In this document: positions 8,503-14,779 of the stretch, piece after piece
How positions within the stretch are numbered: position 1 is the first letter of the stretch
How the letters are laid out: every line of letters begins with the position of its first letter
IMG/VR virus record: IMGVR_UViG_3300008105_000021
Span: 1 to 27,765 of that record
Length of the DNA stretch: 27,765 bases
Origin: a virus
Direction: 5' to 3' (one strand)
Position numbers and translations under genes: made by a program
The notes under the pieces: model-generated
The model's input: only the letters and a program-made list of their open reading frames with translations
Databases searched by the model: none
Told to the model about the DNA's origin: nothing

Positions 8503-8874
8503 GCCTGCTGCCGATTGATGCCGTTGCTGGTGCTCAACCCATTGCGGTGGGGCGTTGGCACGTCTTTCCCCCGCTCCCCCATTCTCAATCTATATCGACG
8601 TTTGGGCGCGCTGGGCGCGCTGTTTGCATTACGGCTGATGGGGGAAACAGAGGGTCGGGAATGAAGGGTGGGGTACACTACCCTTTGATTTGACCACTGT
8701 GTCAGTATTGACTTTAGCGCGCCCAGCGCGCCCAGCGCGCCCAAACGGCACTAACTTAGCAGGATTGTTAGGTACTACCGGGAGGGGTGGCCACGCAATG
8801 AGGACGCGAGGCGACGTTTGTGGGTGGGGTTGGGTTTGGCGGTTTTTGGGTTCCTGATTGCGTAAGATCGTTGC

Positions 8875-8994
8875 ATGATGTGGGAAGTTTGTGGTAGTGG
8901 TTTTGTGGTGGTAGGGGTGTGTATGGGGGCTGGTTTGGGGTTTTGGCTGTTAGGGTCGAAAGTTTGGGCGCGCTGGGCGCGCTGGGCGCGCTGA
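8875..8994 (+). CDS. Candidate 39-residue single-TM peptide (doubtful)
   Basis: An ATG-ATG start opens a 39-codon frame with one hydrophobic segment and a tail reading WARWARWAR, which is encoded by the three 9-bp iteron-like units. No ribosome site is evident. A small toxin- or holin-like membrane peptide is imaginable, but the frame may be chance. Confidence 0.2.
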   Translation: MMWEVCGSGFVVVGVCMGAGLGFWLLGSKVWARWARWAR

Positions 8995-9128
8995 TTTGCT
9001 CAATGAAGGGTCAGCCAGGAGGACTTTTGGGGTTTTTTGGACCCTTGCAAAGTGATGTCCTCAAGTTGACTATTTTTTGTAAAAGTGGCGTTTTTAGGGC
9101 GTGGCGCGGGTTTTTGGAAAAAAGTTGT

Positions 9129-9154
9129 ACCCTTTGCGAAGGGTGTCTTTTTTT
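9129..9154 (+). terminator. Rho-independent terminator candidate
   Basis: ACCCTT (9129-9134) pairs with AAGGGT (9139-9144) around a four-base loop, then GTC and seven T at 9148-9154. The stem is short (6 bp), so strength is uncertain. It could separate the replication region from the lipoprotein and fibre genes. Confidence 0.45.
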
Positions 9155-9236
9155 GCTCAAAGGGGGTGTTTTGATCCCCTGTGTGGGGGTGTGGGTGGGC
9201 AAGGGTGCGTTTAGCGCGCCCGCGCTGTCGAGGACT

Positions 9237-9367
9237 GGCCCGGAGGTCCGGGGTGCCCGAGAGGCGGGCGGGGACGCCCGCCCCACCGACGCCCGAGAGG
9301 CGGGCGGGGACGCCCGCCCCACCGATGCCCGGCCCGGAGGTCCGGGGTACCCAGGGCCGGGGTACCC
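9237..9367 (+). repeat. Repeat cluster B-A-A-B
   Basis: Family B at 9237-9257, family A at 9263-9287 and 9299-9323, family B at 9331-9352, then a half B unit ending in GGTACCC. It lies just upstream of element D and the lipoprotein gene. Confidence 0.9.
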
Positions 9368-9387
9368 AAGGTGAAGTGGTGCGGGCC

Positions 9388-9420
9388 GCGCGCAGCGATA
9401 GTGGATTCGGTCGATGGGGG
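9388..9420 (+). promoter_or_regulatory. Element D, copy 1 (gene leader)
   Basis: GCGCGCAGC followed by the 20-base core GATAGTGGATTCGGTCGATG (9397-9416), then GGGGAGGGC and the ATG at 9426. The ATG ending the core is in frame with the ATG 12 bases later. The G-rich end may serve as ribosome site. The same layout recurs at 17124 and 25123. Confidence 0.7.
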
Positions 9421-9425
9421 AGGGC

Positions 9426-10190
9426 ATGAAGATGATCTCTGCTCGCGCGTGCACGGCGGTGTTGGTGGGGTTGGTTCTTGGTTTTGCCGGTGCGCTGGCT
9501 GGGTGCTCGCCGCCGACGGTCGATAGCCCGTTTGACGGCAAGCCCGTTACCGGGGATCAGTTGCTTGCCCAGGTTGCCAAGGCCGAGGCGCAGGCCGCTA
9601 AGGATGATGCCGCCGACAAGGCCAAGGCTGAGGCGGCCGTGAGGACCGCAAAGGCCAAGGCCGAGGCGGAGGTGCGCAGGATTGCCGCCCAGACGAAGGT
9701 CGATCAGGCCAACCGCGAGGTGCAGCTCGCAGACACCGTGGCCGCCGCGGCGGTCAACACCGAGCAGGTCATGGCGGAGTTTGCCGCTGCGCGTGTTACC
9801 CGCCAGTCGGCTCTGGAAGCACTCAAAGCCCAGAGCGATGATGCGTTTGCCAACCTCGAAGCCCAGATGGCCCAGCGGTCGGCGATCGCCAAGTTTGCTG
9901 GCAGCATCCCCGTTGTGAGCCAGTATGCTGGTGCGGCGGGGGTTGATACGCAGGCGCTGGCGGGGCTGCTGATCGGTGCAGGTGGGATGGCCTGGCAGGC
10001 GAGCCGGTCGAAGAAGCACGCGGACGCCTCTTGGGATGAGGCTACCGCTAAGCAGAAGGCCGATGCGGATGCTCAGAGGGCACGAGCTGATGCGCTCCAG
10101 GCCCAACTACTCGCATTGATGGTTCCGCCGCCGACGGTGGCGGCTGTTGCTGCTGCTGGGCAGGGCGTGGGTGCTGCGGCGTTGAACTGA
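9426..10190 (+). CDS. Lipoprotein with long helical, Ala-rich body
   Basis: The 254-residue product has a signal peptide ending in the lipobox LAGC, with C27 as the lipidated residue, so it should be anchored in a membrane facing outside the cytoplasm. Residues 45-170 are rich in Ala, Lys, Glu and Gln and predict as long helices or coiled coil. A weakly hydrophobic segment near 170-190 contains AGLLIGAGGMAW. Starts at 9414, 9426 and 9432 are all in frame; 9426 is taken because it leaves a normal signal peptide. The next gene encodes a membrane-anchored coiled-coil protein, so the two may act together, possibly as a spanin-like pair (inference). Confidence 0.75.
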   Translation: MKMISARACTAVLVGLVLGFAGALAGCSPPTVDSPFDGKPVTGDQLLAQVAKAEAQAAKDDAADKAKAEAAVRTAKAKAEAEVRRIAAQTKVDQANREVQLADTVAAAAVNTEQVMAEFAAARVTRQSALEALKAQSDDAFANLEAQMAQRSAIAKFAGSIPVVSQYAGAAGVDTQALAGLLIGAGGMAWQASRSKKHADASWDEATAKQKADADAQRARADALQAQLLALMVPPPTVAAVAAAGQGVGAAALN

Positions 10191-10203
10191 GGGTTTGGTG
10201 GGA

Positions 10204-10228
10204 GGCGGGCGGGGACGCCCGCCCCACC
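10204..10228 (+). repeat. Family A hairpin
   Basis: Perfect unit in the gap between the lipoprotein and the membrane coiled-coil gene. Confidence 0.95.
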
Positions 10229-10282
10229 AGTGTGCCTGCACTACCAGGCTTTGGGTGTGGATCGTGCTTTGGAGGTTTGGCA

Positions 10283-10912
10283 ATGCTCCCGATGTATATT
10301 GATGGCAATGGGGCTGGGGGGATTGCCGACAATGTTGGCGGCGTTGTCGACGCTGCCAAGACCGACAAGGCGCTGCTGACCATCCTGGTGATCCTGCTGG
10401 TCGTCTCCGTCATCTTCGCTGGGGCGGCGTGGGTGCTCAAGTCGATGGTCGTGCCGGCGATCAATGATTGGCGATCTTCGCTCGCCGACGTGGTCAACAA
10501 GTCCAACGAGGCGCGGGCGAAGTTGGAGTCTGAGGCTGCTGAGCGCGAGTTGAAACTCGAACAGCAGCGCGGGCACAACGAGGCTCTCCGCACCGAGCAG
10601 ACGCGGGCGATGCAGGCTTCGGCTGAAACGCTGGAGCGCACGGCTCGGCTCTCGGCCGAGGTGACGAACCAGCAGCAGCAGGTGCTTATTGATCTTCGCC
10701 GGCACGCCGAGGAGGCCTCGGCGCATGCGGAGAGGTTGGCCCGGCATGGGTTGGTGCTGGGGATGGCGGGCGGGGACGCCCGCCCCACTGAGGCCCGGCC
10801 CGGAGGTCCGGGGTACCCAGGCGTGGCGGGCGGGGACGCCCGCCCCACTGAGGCCCGGCCCACCAGTGGTGGTACACGTGGTGGGTATGGGGGTGCCGAT
10901 GGCGCGGGGTGA
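10283..10912 (+). CDS. Membrane-anchored coiled-coil protein
   Basis: The 209-residue product starts at an ATG at 10283 with a strong GGAGG seven bases upstream. A single TM segment lies at about residues 30-52 (ALLTILVILLVVSVIFAG). Residues 60-160 are charged and Gln/Glu/Arg-rich, a clear coiled coil with KLEQQRG and TNQQQQVLIDLRRHAEEA. The last 48 residues are encoded by A-B-A repeats and are Gly/Pro-rich, so the native protein may have ended near residue 160. Topology with a short N-terminal part and a long C-terminal helix resembles an i-spanin, though the TM is not at the extreme N-terminus. The identity is unproven. Its end overlaps the next gene's start. Confidence 0.7.
   Translation: MLPMYIDGNGAGGIADNVGGVVDAAKTDKALLTILVILLVVSVIFAGAAWVLKSMVVPAINDWRSSLADVVNKSNEARAKLESEAAERELKLEQQRGHNEALRTEQTRAMQASAETLERTARLSAEVTNQQQQVLIDLRRHAEEASAHAERLARHGLVLGMAGGDARPTEARPGGPGYPGVAGGDARPTEARPTSGGTRGGYGGADGAG
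10765..10865 (+). repeat. Repeat cluster A-B-A plus half unit
   Basis: Family A at 10765-10789, B at 10797-10818, A at 10825-10849, then a short partial ending CCACC. Both A units end CCACT. It is coding for the tail of the coiled-coil protein; both A units read AGGDARPTEARP. Confidence 0.9.
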
Positions 10913-11237
10913 ATATTACAACCTGACGATGACGCAGGGGGAGCGGTTCTACCTGCGCGTTGAGAGTCTGGACCCGGCGACGGGGGCCAAGCAGAGTTAT
11001 GTCGGGTACACCGCCGTGCTCAAGGTGGCGACGGGGTGGAACGGGACGCAGGTGCTCTCGATCGCCGGGACGGTGGACACAACGGGTGTTGTCTTTGCCA
11101 TGAGCGAGTCGCTGACGCCGACGTACCCGGCGGGGAACTACGTCTTTGATATCTTCGCCGATGGGCCGGACGGGCCGTTGCCGCTGCTGCGCGGGCCGTT
11201 TGTGCTCCAGCCGAGCGCTGTAGGGGGTGCGGTATGA
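10899..11237 (+). CDS. Small beta-rich phage structural protein, fibre-associated
   Basis: The 112-residue product starts [19 protein letters not shown]. It has the pattern of a phage protein often found before tail-fibre genes: a [12 protein letters not shown] strand, [17 protein letters not shown], an [26 protein letters not shown] end. I read it as an Ig-like or BppU-N-like fold from pattern only. The ATG at 10899 is taken; 10887 (MGVP...) is also possible and either overlaps the previous gene. Its stop overlaps the start of the collagen-like fibre gene (ATGA), so the two are coupled. It probably belongs to the fibre or baseplate. Confidence 0.65.
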   Translation: MARGEYYNLTMTQGERFYLRVESLDPATGAKQSYVGYTAVLKVATGWNGTQVLSIAGTVDTTGVVFAMSESLTPTYPAGNYVFDIFADGPDGPLPLLRGPFVLQPSAVGGAV

Positions 11238-12856
11238 GTAGTGCGCCGACGAACTTCGTTATCAATGTTGTTAGCGCGACGCGGGTGGTGGCCGTGATCG
11301 ACAAGAATATCAGGGGAGAGGATGGTGCGCCGGGGCCTGCGGGCGGGCCTGCTGGCCCCGCTGGTCCTGCTGGGCCTGCTGGCCCCGCTGGTCCTCAAGG
11401 ACCCGAAGGGCCCGACGGGCCTGCGGGAACACCCGGTGCAACTGGCCCCGCCGGCGCGGCTGGTGCTACGGGTGCAACTGGTCCAACCGGGGCAACTGGT
11501 CCTGCTGGGGCAACTGGCCCGGCTGGTCCACAAGGTCCACAAGGTCCAGATGGTCCTGCTGGCCCGACGGGCGCGACGGGGCCTGCTGGGGCAACTGGCC
11601 CGGCTGGTCCACAAGGTCCAGATGGCCCCGCTGGCCCGACGGGCGCGACAGGGCCTGCTGGGGCAACTGGCCCGGCTGGTCCACAAGGTCCAGATGGCCC
11701 CGCTGGCCCGACGGGCGCGACGGGGCCTGCTGGCCCGATCACCACCGTCCCCATCAACCTCGGCGGCACCGGGCAGACGGACAAGACCGCTGCCTTCAAC
11801 GCCCTTGCTCCTGCAACCGATCCTCTGGTGCCTGTGCTTGACACTGGCTCAATGCTCACGCACGATGGTACAAACTGGGTGCTGATGGGAGGGAACAAAG
11901 TCCCTGGTGCGGTCCCCGCATATAACAATGAAGAAGCCGCTGCGTGGGCGCGGAATCCGAACGCGATTATGTGCGGCGACGGCAGCGACGGCGTTGTGGT
12001 GATCTCAACGAACACCACGCTTACGCGATCGATGAACTACGACAACTTGACTGTCCAAGCCGGGGCAACGTTGTTTGCCGCGGGGTTCCGCATCCACGTC
12101 AGGGGTGCCTTGGAGATCGATGCTGGCGGGGTGATCGAGAGCGGCTCAACGCTTCGTGCCGGTGGCAACGCGACTACTGCGACAGGTGGATCGGCTGGAT
12201 CAGGGGAAACAGCGGGCGAGTACGAGACGGCCAGCGGTGGTAGTGCCGGTGGTGCTGGTGTTATAACCGGCAACGGCGGAAATGCTGGTGCAGTTGGCGC
12301 CGTCACCGGCGTGGCATTGCTTGGCGGGTCTGGTGGTGCCGGTGGCACTGGTACCACCGGCACTCCCGGCACCGGCGGTGCCCCGGCTAATAGCACGTTC
12401 AGGTTCATCCGCGCGGTTCACCCCTTTGCCCAGATAACCTCCTCGGCCGTTAGTCTGCGAACTGGCACCGGGGGCCGAGGCGGTGGTGGTGGGTGCGGCA
12501 ACGGCACACAGGCCGGCGGCGGTGGTGGTGGTGGTGGCGGTGGTGGACGCTTCCTGTTTATTGCCGCCAACACGATACTCAACAATGGTGCTATCCGTTC
12601 CAGGGGTGGTGCTGGTGGCAACGGTGCCAACGGTCTCGGATCGGGAGCGGGCGGCGGTGGTGGCGGAGGGGGAGGCAGCGGCGGTGTAGTGCTGCTTGCA
12701 TACGGGTCGTATGCCGGAACCGCACCCGACGTTTCGGGTGGTGCTGGTGGTGCTGGTGGGCTTGGCAATGGTGGTGGCGGCAACGGTGGGGCTGGAACGG
12801 CCGGTGCTTCGGGGTTGGTGCTTCGCTGGAACATGGCCAAAGGGGTGTATGAATAA
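11234..12856 (+). CDS. Collagen-like, glycine-rich tail fibre / adhesin
   Basis: The 540-residue product has an N-terminal module (1-27), about 45 Gly-X-Y triplets (residues 28-168), a short globular part (170-280, with [16 protein letters not shown] and [10 protein letters not shown]), a strand-rich stretch near 275-305, and a very Gly-rich end (305-530) with runs of up to ten or more Gly. Gly-X-Y repeats form a triple-helical stalk in phage fibres. The end resembles the polyglycine type II receptor-binding tips known from S16 gp38-type adhesins. It is likely the host-recognition fibre, though placed before the terminase rather than after the tail genes. Three near-identical 72-base units make up part of the stalk. 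Confidence 0.85.
   Translation: MSSAPTNFVINVVSATRVVAVIDKNIRGEDGAPGPAGGPAGPAGPAGPAGPAGPQGPEGPDGPAGTPGATGPAGAAGATGATGPTGATGPAGATGPAGPQGPQGPDGPAGPTGATGPAGATGPAGPQGPDGPAGPTGATGPAGATGPAGPQGPDGPAGPTGATGPAGPITTVPINLGGTGQTDKTAAFNALAPATDPLVPVLDTGSMLTHDGTNWVLMGGNKVPGAVPAYNNEEAAAWARNPNAIMCGDGSDGVVVISTNTTLTRSMNYDNLTVQAGATLFAAGFRIHVRGALEIDAGGVIESGSTLRAGGNATTATGGSAGSGETAGEYETASGGSAGGAGVITGNGGNAGAVGAVTGVALLGGSGGAGGTGTTGTPGTGGAPANSTFRFIRAVHPFAQITSSAVSLRTGTGGRGGGGGCGNGTQAGGGGGGGGGGGRFLFIAANTILNNGAIRSRGGAGGNGANGLGSGAGGGGGGGGGSGGVVLLAYGSYAGTAPDVSGGAGGAGGLGNGGGGNGGAGTAGASGLVLRWNMAKGVYE
11517..11735 (+). repeat. 72-bp tandem coding repeat in collagen stalk
   Basis: About three near-identical units encode [18 protein letters not shown]-type blocks of 24 residues; the first has an extra GPQ triplet. 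Copy number is likely to vary by slippage and would change stalk length. Confidence 0.85.
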
Positions 12857-13299
12857 TGAGTTTTACGCTCTCAAAACCGTTTGATCCGCAGACGCTGGAG
12901 GCGCAGGTGCGGGCGGCTGTGCCTGGGTGCCAGGCGATCGTCTACGCCGAGTACCTTGCCGTCAGGGAGGACCTGACCACTGCTGAGCAGGCCGCTGTGC
13001 AGGCCGCGATCGACGCGCATGTGCCGCCGCCCGCGCCGGTGCCTGAGTCGATCACTCCTGCACAGTTGCGCGTTGCGGCGCGGCGGCTGTATGGGATCGC
13101 TGCGGAGCAGATTGATGGGGTTGCCGACGCCATCATCGGCTCGATACCAGACGACAACGAGCGGAACGACTCGCGGTTGATGTGGGACTATGCCGTTGTT
13201 ATTGAACGTAAGAACCCGCTACTTGTACCGGCGGGTGCGCTGCTGGGGTTGACCGATGCGCAGGTGGATGAGGTGTTTCGGGTTGGGGCGTTGATCTGA
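12856..13299 (+). CDS. Fibre-associated phage protein
   Basis: The 147-residue product starts at an ATG overlapping the fibre stop by one base (TAATG). It has a helical N-terminal part, a Pro-rich hinge (VPPPAPVPESITP, near 55-67), then a C-terminal block of the form AQLRVAARRLYGI, a DNERNDSRLMWDYA stretch and GLTDAQVDEVFRVG. That block resembles small proteins encoded beside tail-fibre genes in many phages. The role may be fibre assembly, but this is inferred from position. Repeats follow the stop. Confidence 0.65.
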   Translation: MSFTLSKPFDPQTLEAQVRAAVPGCQAIVYAEYLAVREDLTTAEQAAVQAAIDAHVPPPAPVPESITPAQLRVAARRLYGIAAEQIDGVADAIIGSIPDDNERNDSRLMWDYAVVIERKNPLLVPAGALLGLTDAQVDEVFRVGALI

Positions 13300-13321
13300 G
13301 GGTCAGGGTTGGAGTTGGAGA

Positions 13322-13437
13322 GGCGGGCGGGGACGCCCGCCCCACCTGTTGGTGAGACGTTGGAGAGGCGGGCGGGGACGCCCGCCCCACCGGCACTGAG
13401 GCCCGGCCCGGAGGTCCGGGGTACCCAAGGCCGGGGT
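13322..13437 (+). repeat. Repeat cluster A-A-B plus half B
   Basis: Family A at 13322-13346 and 13367-13391, family B at 13405-13426, then a GGCCGGGG half unit. It fills the gap before the next gene. Confidence 0.9.
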
Positions 13438-13468
13438 GGCCGAGGCTCTGTCTGCAAGGGGATTGAGG

Positions 13469-13993
13469 ATGAAGTGGAGTGATGACTACAGAGGTGATCG
13501 GGGGCCGAGGCGGATCAAAGACCCGCTCGGGCCGGCGTGCAGCTCGCACAAACGCGTGCTCGGGGATAACTGGTTGCAGCGCCACCACCGACGCCTGGAA
13601 GCGGCGATGGAATCGCTGGGGGAACTCGGCAGGGCCGCCGCGGCGATCGGGATCAAAGTAACACTCCTGGAACCCGGCGAGACCGGCAACGGGGAACGCA
13701 TCCGCTTTGACCGCGCCGAGATGGCCAACGTGCGCGGGCGCGCACTGGCGATATGGCACCCGGCTGATGCTGACCTGGTGGCTTGGAGGCCCAACCGCGT
13801 GGTCTGGCATATGCACGGTTGGAAGGAAGTGCTGGGGAAGGTGGCGTGGTTGGCGGCGGAGCAGGAGGAGGGGTTGGTGGGGGTGGGGGTGGGGGTTGGA
13901 AGGAGAGGCGGGCCGGGAGGCCCGCCCCACCTGGGAGGCCCGCCCCACCTGGGAGGCCCGCCCCACCTGGGAGGCCCGCCCCACCGTGAGTGA
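13469..13993 (+). CDS. Unknown protein upstream of small terminase
   Basis: The 174-residue product starts MKWSDDYRGDRGPRRIKDP; the ATG at 13469 has AAGGGG about seven bases upstream. Residues 25-60 hold a Cys/His/Arg-rich part (GPACSSHKRVLGDNWLQRHHRRLEAAMES). The middle is alpha/beta-like, with RALAIWHPADADLVAWRPNRVVWHMHGW. The last 40 residues are encoded by G-runs and a family A variant with three half units, so they are probably not native. I do not recognise the family. Its place directly before the terminase genes suggests a packaging or regulatory role (inference). Confidence 0.65.
   Translation: MKWSDDYRGDRGPRRIKDPLGPACSSHKRVLGDNWLQRHHRRLEAAMESLGELGRAAAAIGIKVTLLEPGETGNGERIRFDRAEMANVRGRALAIWHPADADLVAWRPNRVVWHMHGWKEVLGKVAWLAAEQEEGLVGVGVGVGRRGGPGGPPHLGGPPHLGGPPHLGGPPHRE
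13907..13985 (+). repeat. Family A variant plus three half units
   Basis: Full unit 13907-13931 with arms GGCGGGCC and GGCCCGCC around GGGA, then three 18-base half units (TGGGAGGCCCGCCCCACC). It is the same compensatory variant as at 3955 and is coding at the end of the preceding gene. Confidence 0.95.
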
Positions 13994-13999
13994 TGAGCG

Positions 14000-14779
14000 A
14001 TGAGTGATGCGGTTGAGCCAGTGGCGAAGGTTGGCGAGCAGCGGACGTTTACCGCTACCAGCCTCGGTGCGCTCATTGGGTTTGATCGCAGGACCGTCAA
14101 CCTCTGGGCCGAGCAAGGGTGCCCGTGCGGGGAGATGACCGGCAAGGGTGGCAAGCGCAGGACGTTTAGCACCGTTGAGGTGGCGGCGTGGTTGCGGTCG
14201 ACCGGGAGGGTGGTGCCCCCGGCGCTGGAAGGGTTGTTTAGTGGGGGGGGAGGTGGGGGTGGGGGAAAGGCGGGCGGGGACGCCCGCAGCACCGATGCCA
14301 GCGCCGCCGATGGTGGCACCGCGCGGAGCGTGGGGGTACCCAATGCTGGTGGCGCTGTGGACTATGGGGAGATGATCCGGTCGGCGCAGGATTCTCTTTC
14401 AACCATGCTCAAAAAGATGCCCGCCAGCGGAGATATCGGGGCGGTGGCCAAGTATTGCGGGGCAATCAAGGACCTTATCAGCGAACTGCGCGCCCTGGAC
14501 AAGGACCGCGATGCCGCCGACAAGCGGGCTGAGCGCATCTTCGATGTTGCCGAGGCCGGGCAGATGCTCGAAGGGCTGGCGCAGGACTTCGTCTACGGGC
14601 TTGACTCGATCGTCGAGAGTGGTGGTGGCACCATGCTCGCCGCGCTGGATGGTGCTGGGGTGGTAGTGCCCCCCGAGCAGCGCGATGGGGCGCAGCGGTC
14701 GCTGCAGGATGGGCTGCGAAGGTTGGTGATGACTCTGCGGGGGAGGATGGTTGATGTGGTGGGTGGGGGTGCAAAGTGA
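14000..14779 (+). CDS. Terminase small subunit, Nu1-like
   Basis: The 259-residue product has an N-terminal winged-helix/MerR-like DNA-binding module: TATSLGALIGFDRRTVNLWAEQ, GCPCGEMTGKGGKRRTF, STVEVAAWLRS (residues 15-70), as in lambda Nu1. A Gly-rich linker follows, holding a degenerate family A unit and a family C unit (residues 80-115). The C-terminal part (120-255) is helical and would form the oligomer and contact the large subunit. It should recognise the packaging site. The ATG at 14000 is used; the stop overlaps a GTG start of the large subunit. The order small then large terminase supports the call. Confidence 0.85.
   Translation: MSDAVEPVAKVGEQRTFTATSLGALIGFDRRTVNLWAEQGCPCGEMTGKGGKRRTFSTVEVAAWLRSTGRVVPPALEGLFSGGGGGGGGKAGGDARSTDASAADGGTARSVGVPNAGGAVDYGEMIRSAQDSLSTMLKKMPASGDIGAVAKYCGAIKDLISELRALDKDRDAADKRAERIFDVAEAGQMLEGLAQDFVYGLDSIVESGGGTMLAALDGAGVVVPPEQRDGAQRSLQDGLRRLVMTLRGRMVDVVGGGAK
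14269..14341 (+). repeat. Degenerate A and C units in the terminase linker
   Basis: Family A at 14269-14293 with an altered tail (CAGCACC) and family C at 14318-14341 with a partly decayed stem. They read in frame as AGGDARST and ARSVGVP between the DNA-binding and oligomerisation parts. Confidence 0.85.

Larger units (their letters stand above)
8599..9222. other. Non-coding region with iteron-like motifs; candidate origin
   Basis: This is the only gap over 300 bases (8503-9425) and is richer in A/T than its surroundings. TTTGGGCGCGC followed by TGGGCGCGC units occurs at 8601-8622 (two units), inverted at 8716-8745 (three) and direct at 8963-8993 (three), with a partial TTTAGCGCGCCC at 9210-9221. 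The hexamer AAGGGT or its complement occurs at 8664, 8680, 9006, 9041, 9129, 9139 and 9201, often as inverted pairs. These look like protein-binding sites. Its place after the primase-helicase gene fits a replication origin or a control region for the genes downstream. The function is inferred. Confidence 0.5.

Noticed and set aside
8919-9374. Open frame of 151 codons across the non-coding region
   Set aside because: It runs through iterons, a terminator-like hairpin and B/A repeats, has no ribosome site, and reads as low-complexity text.
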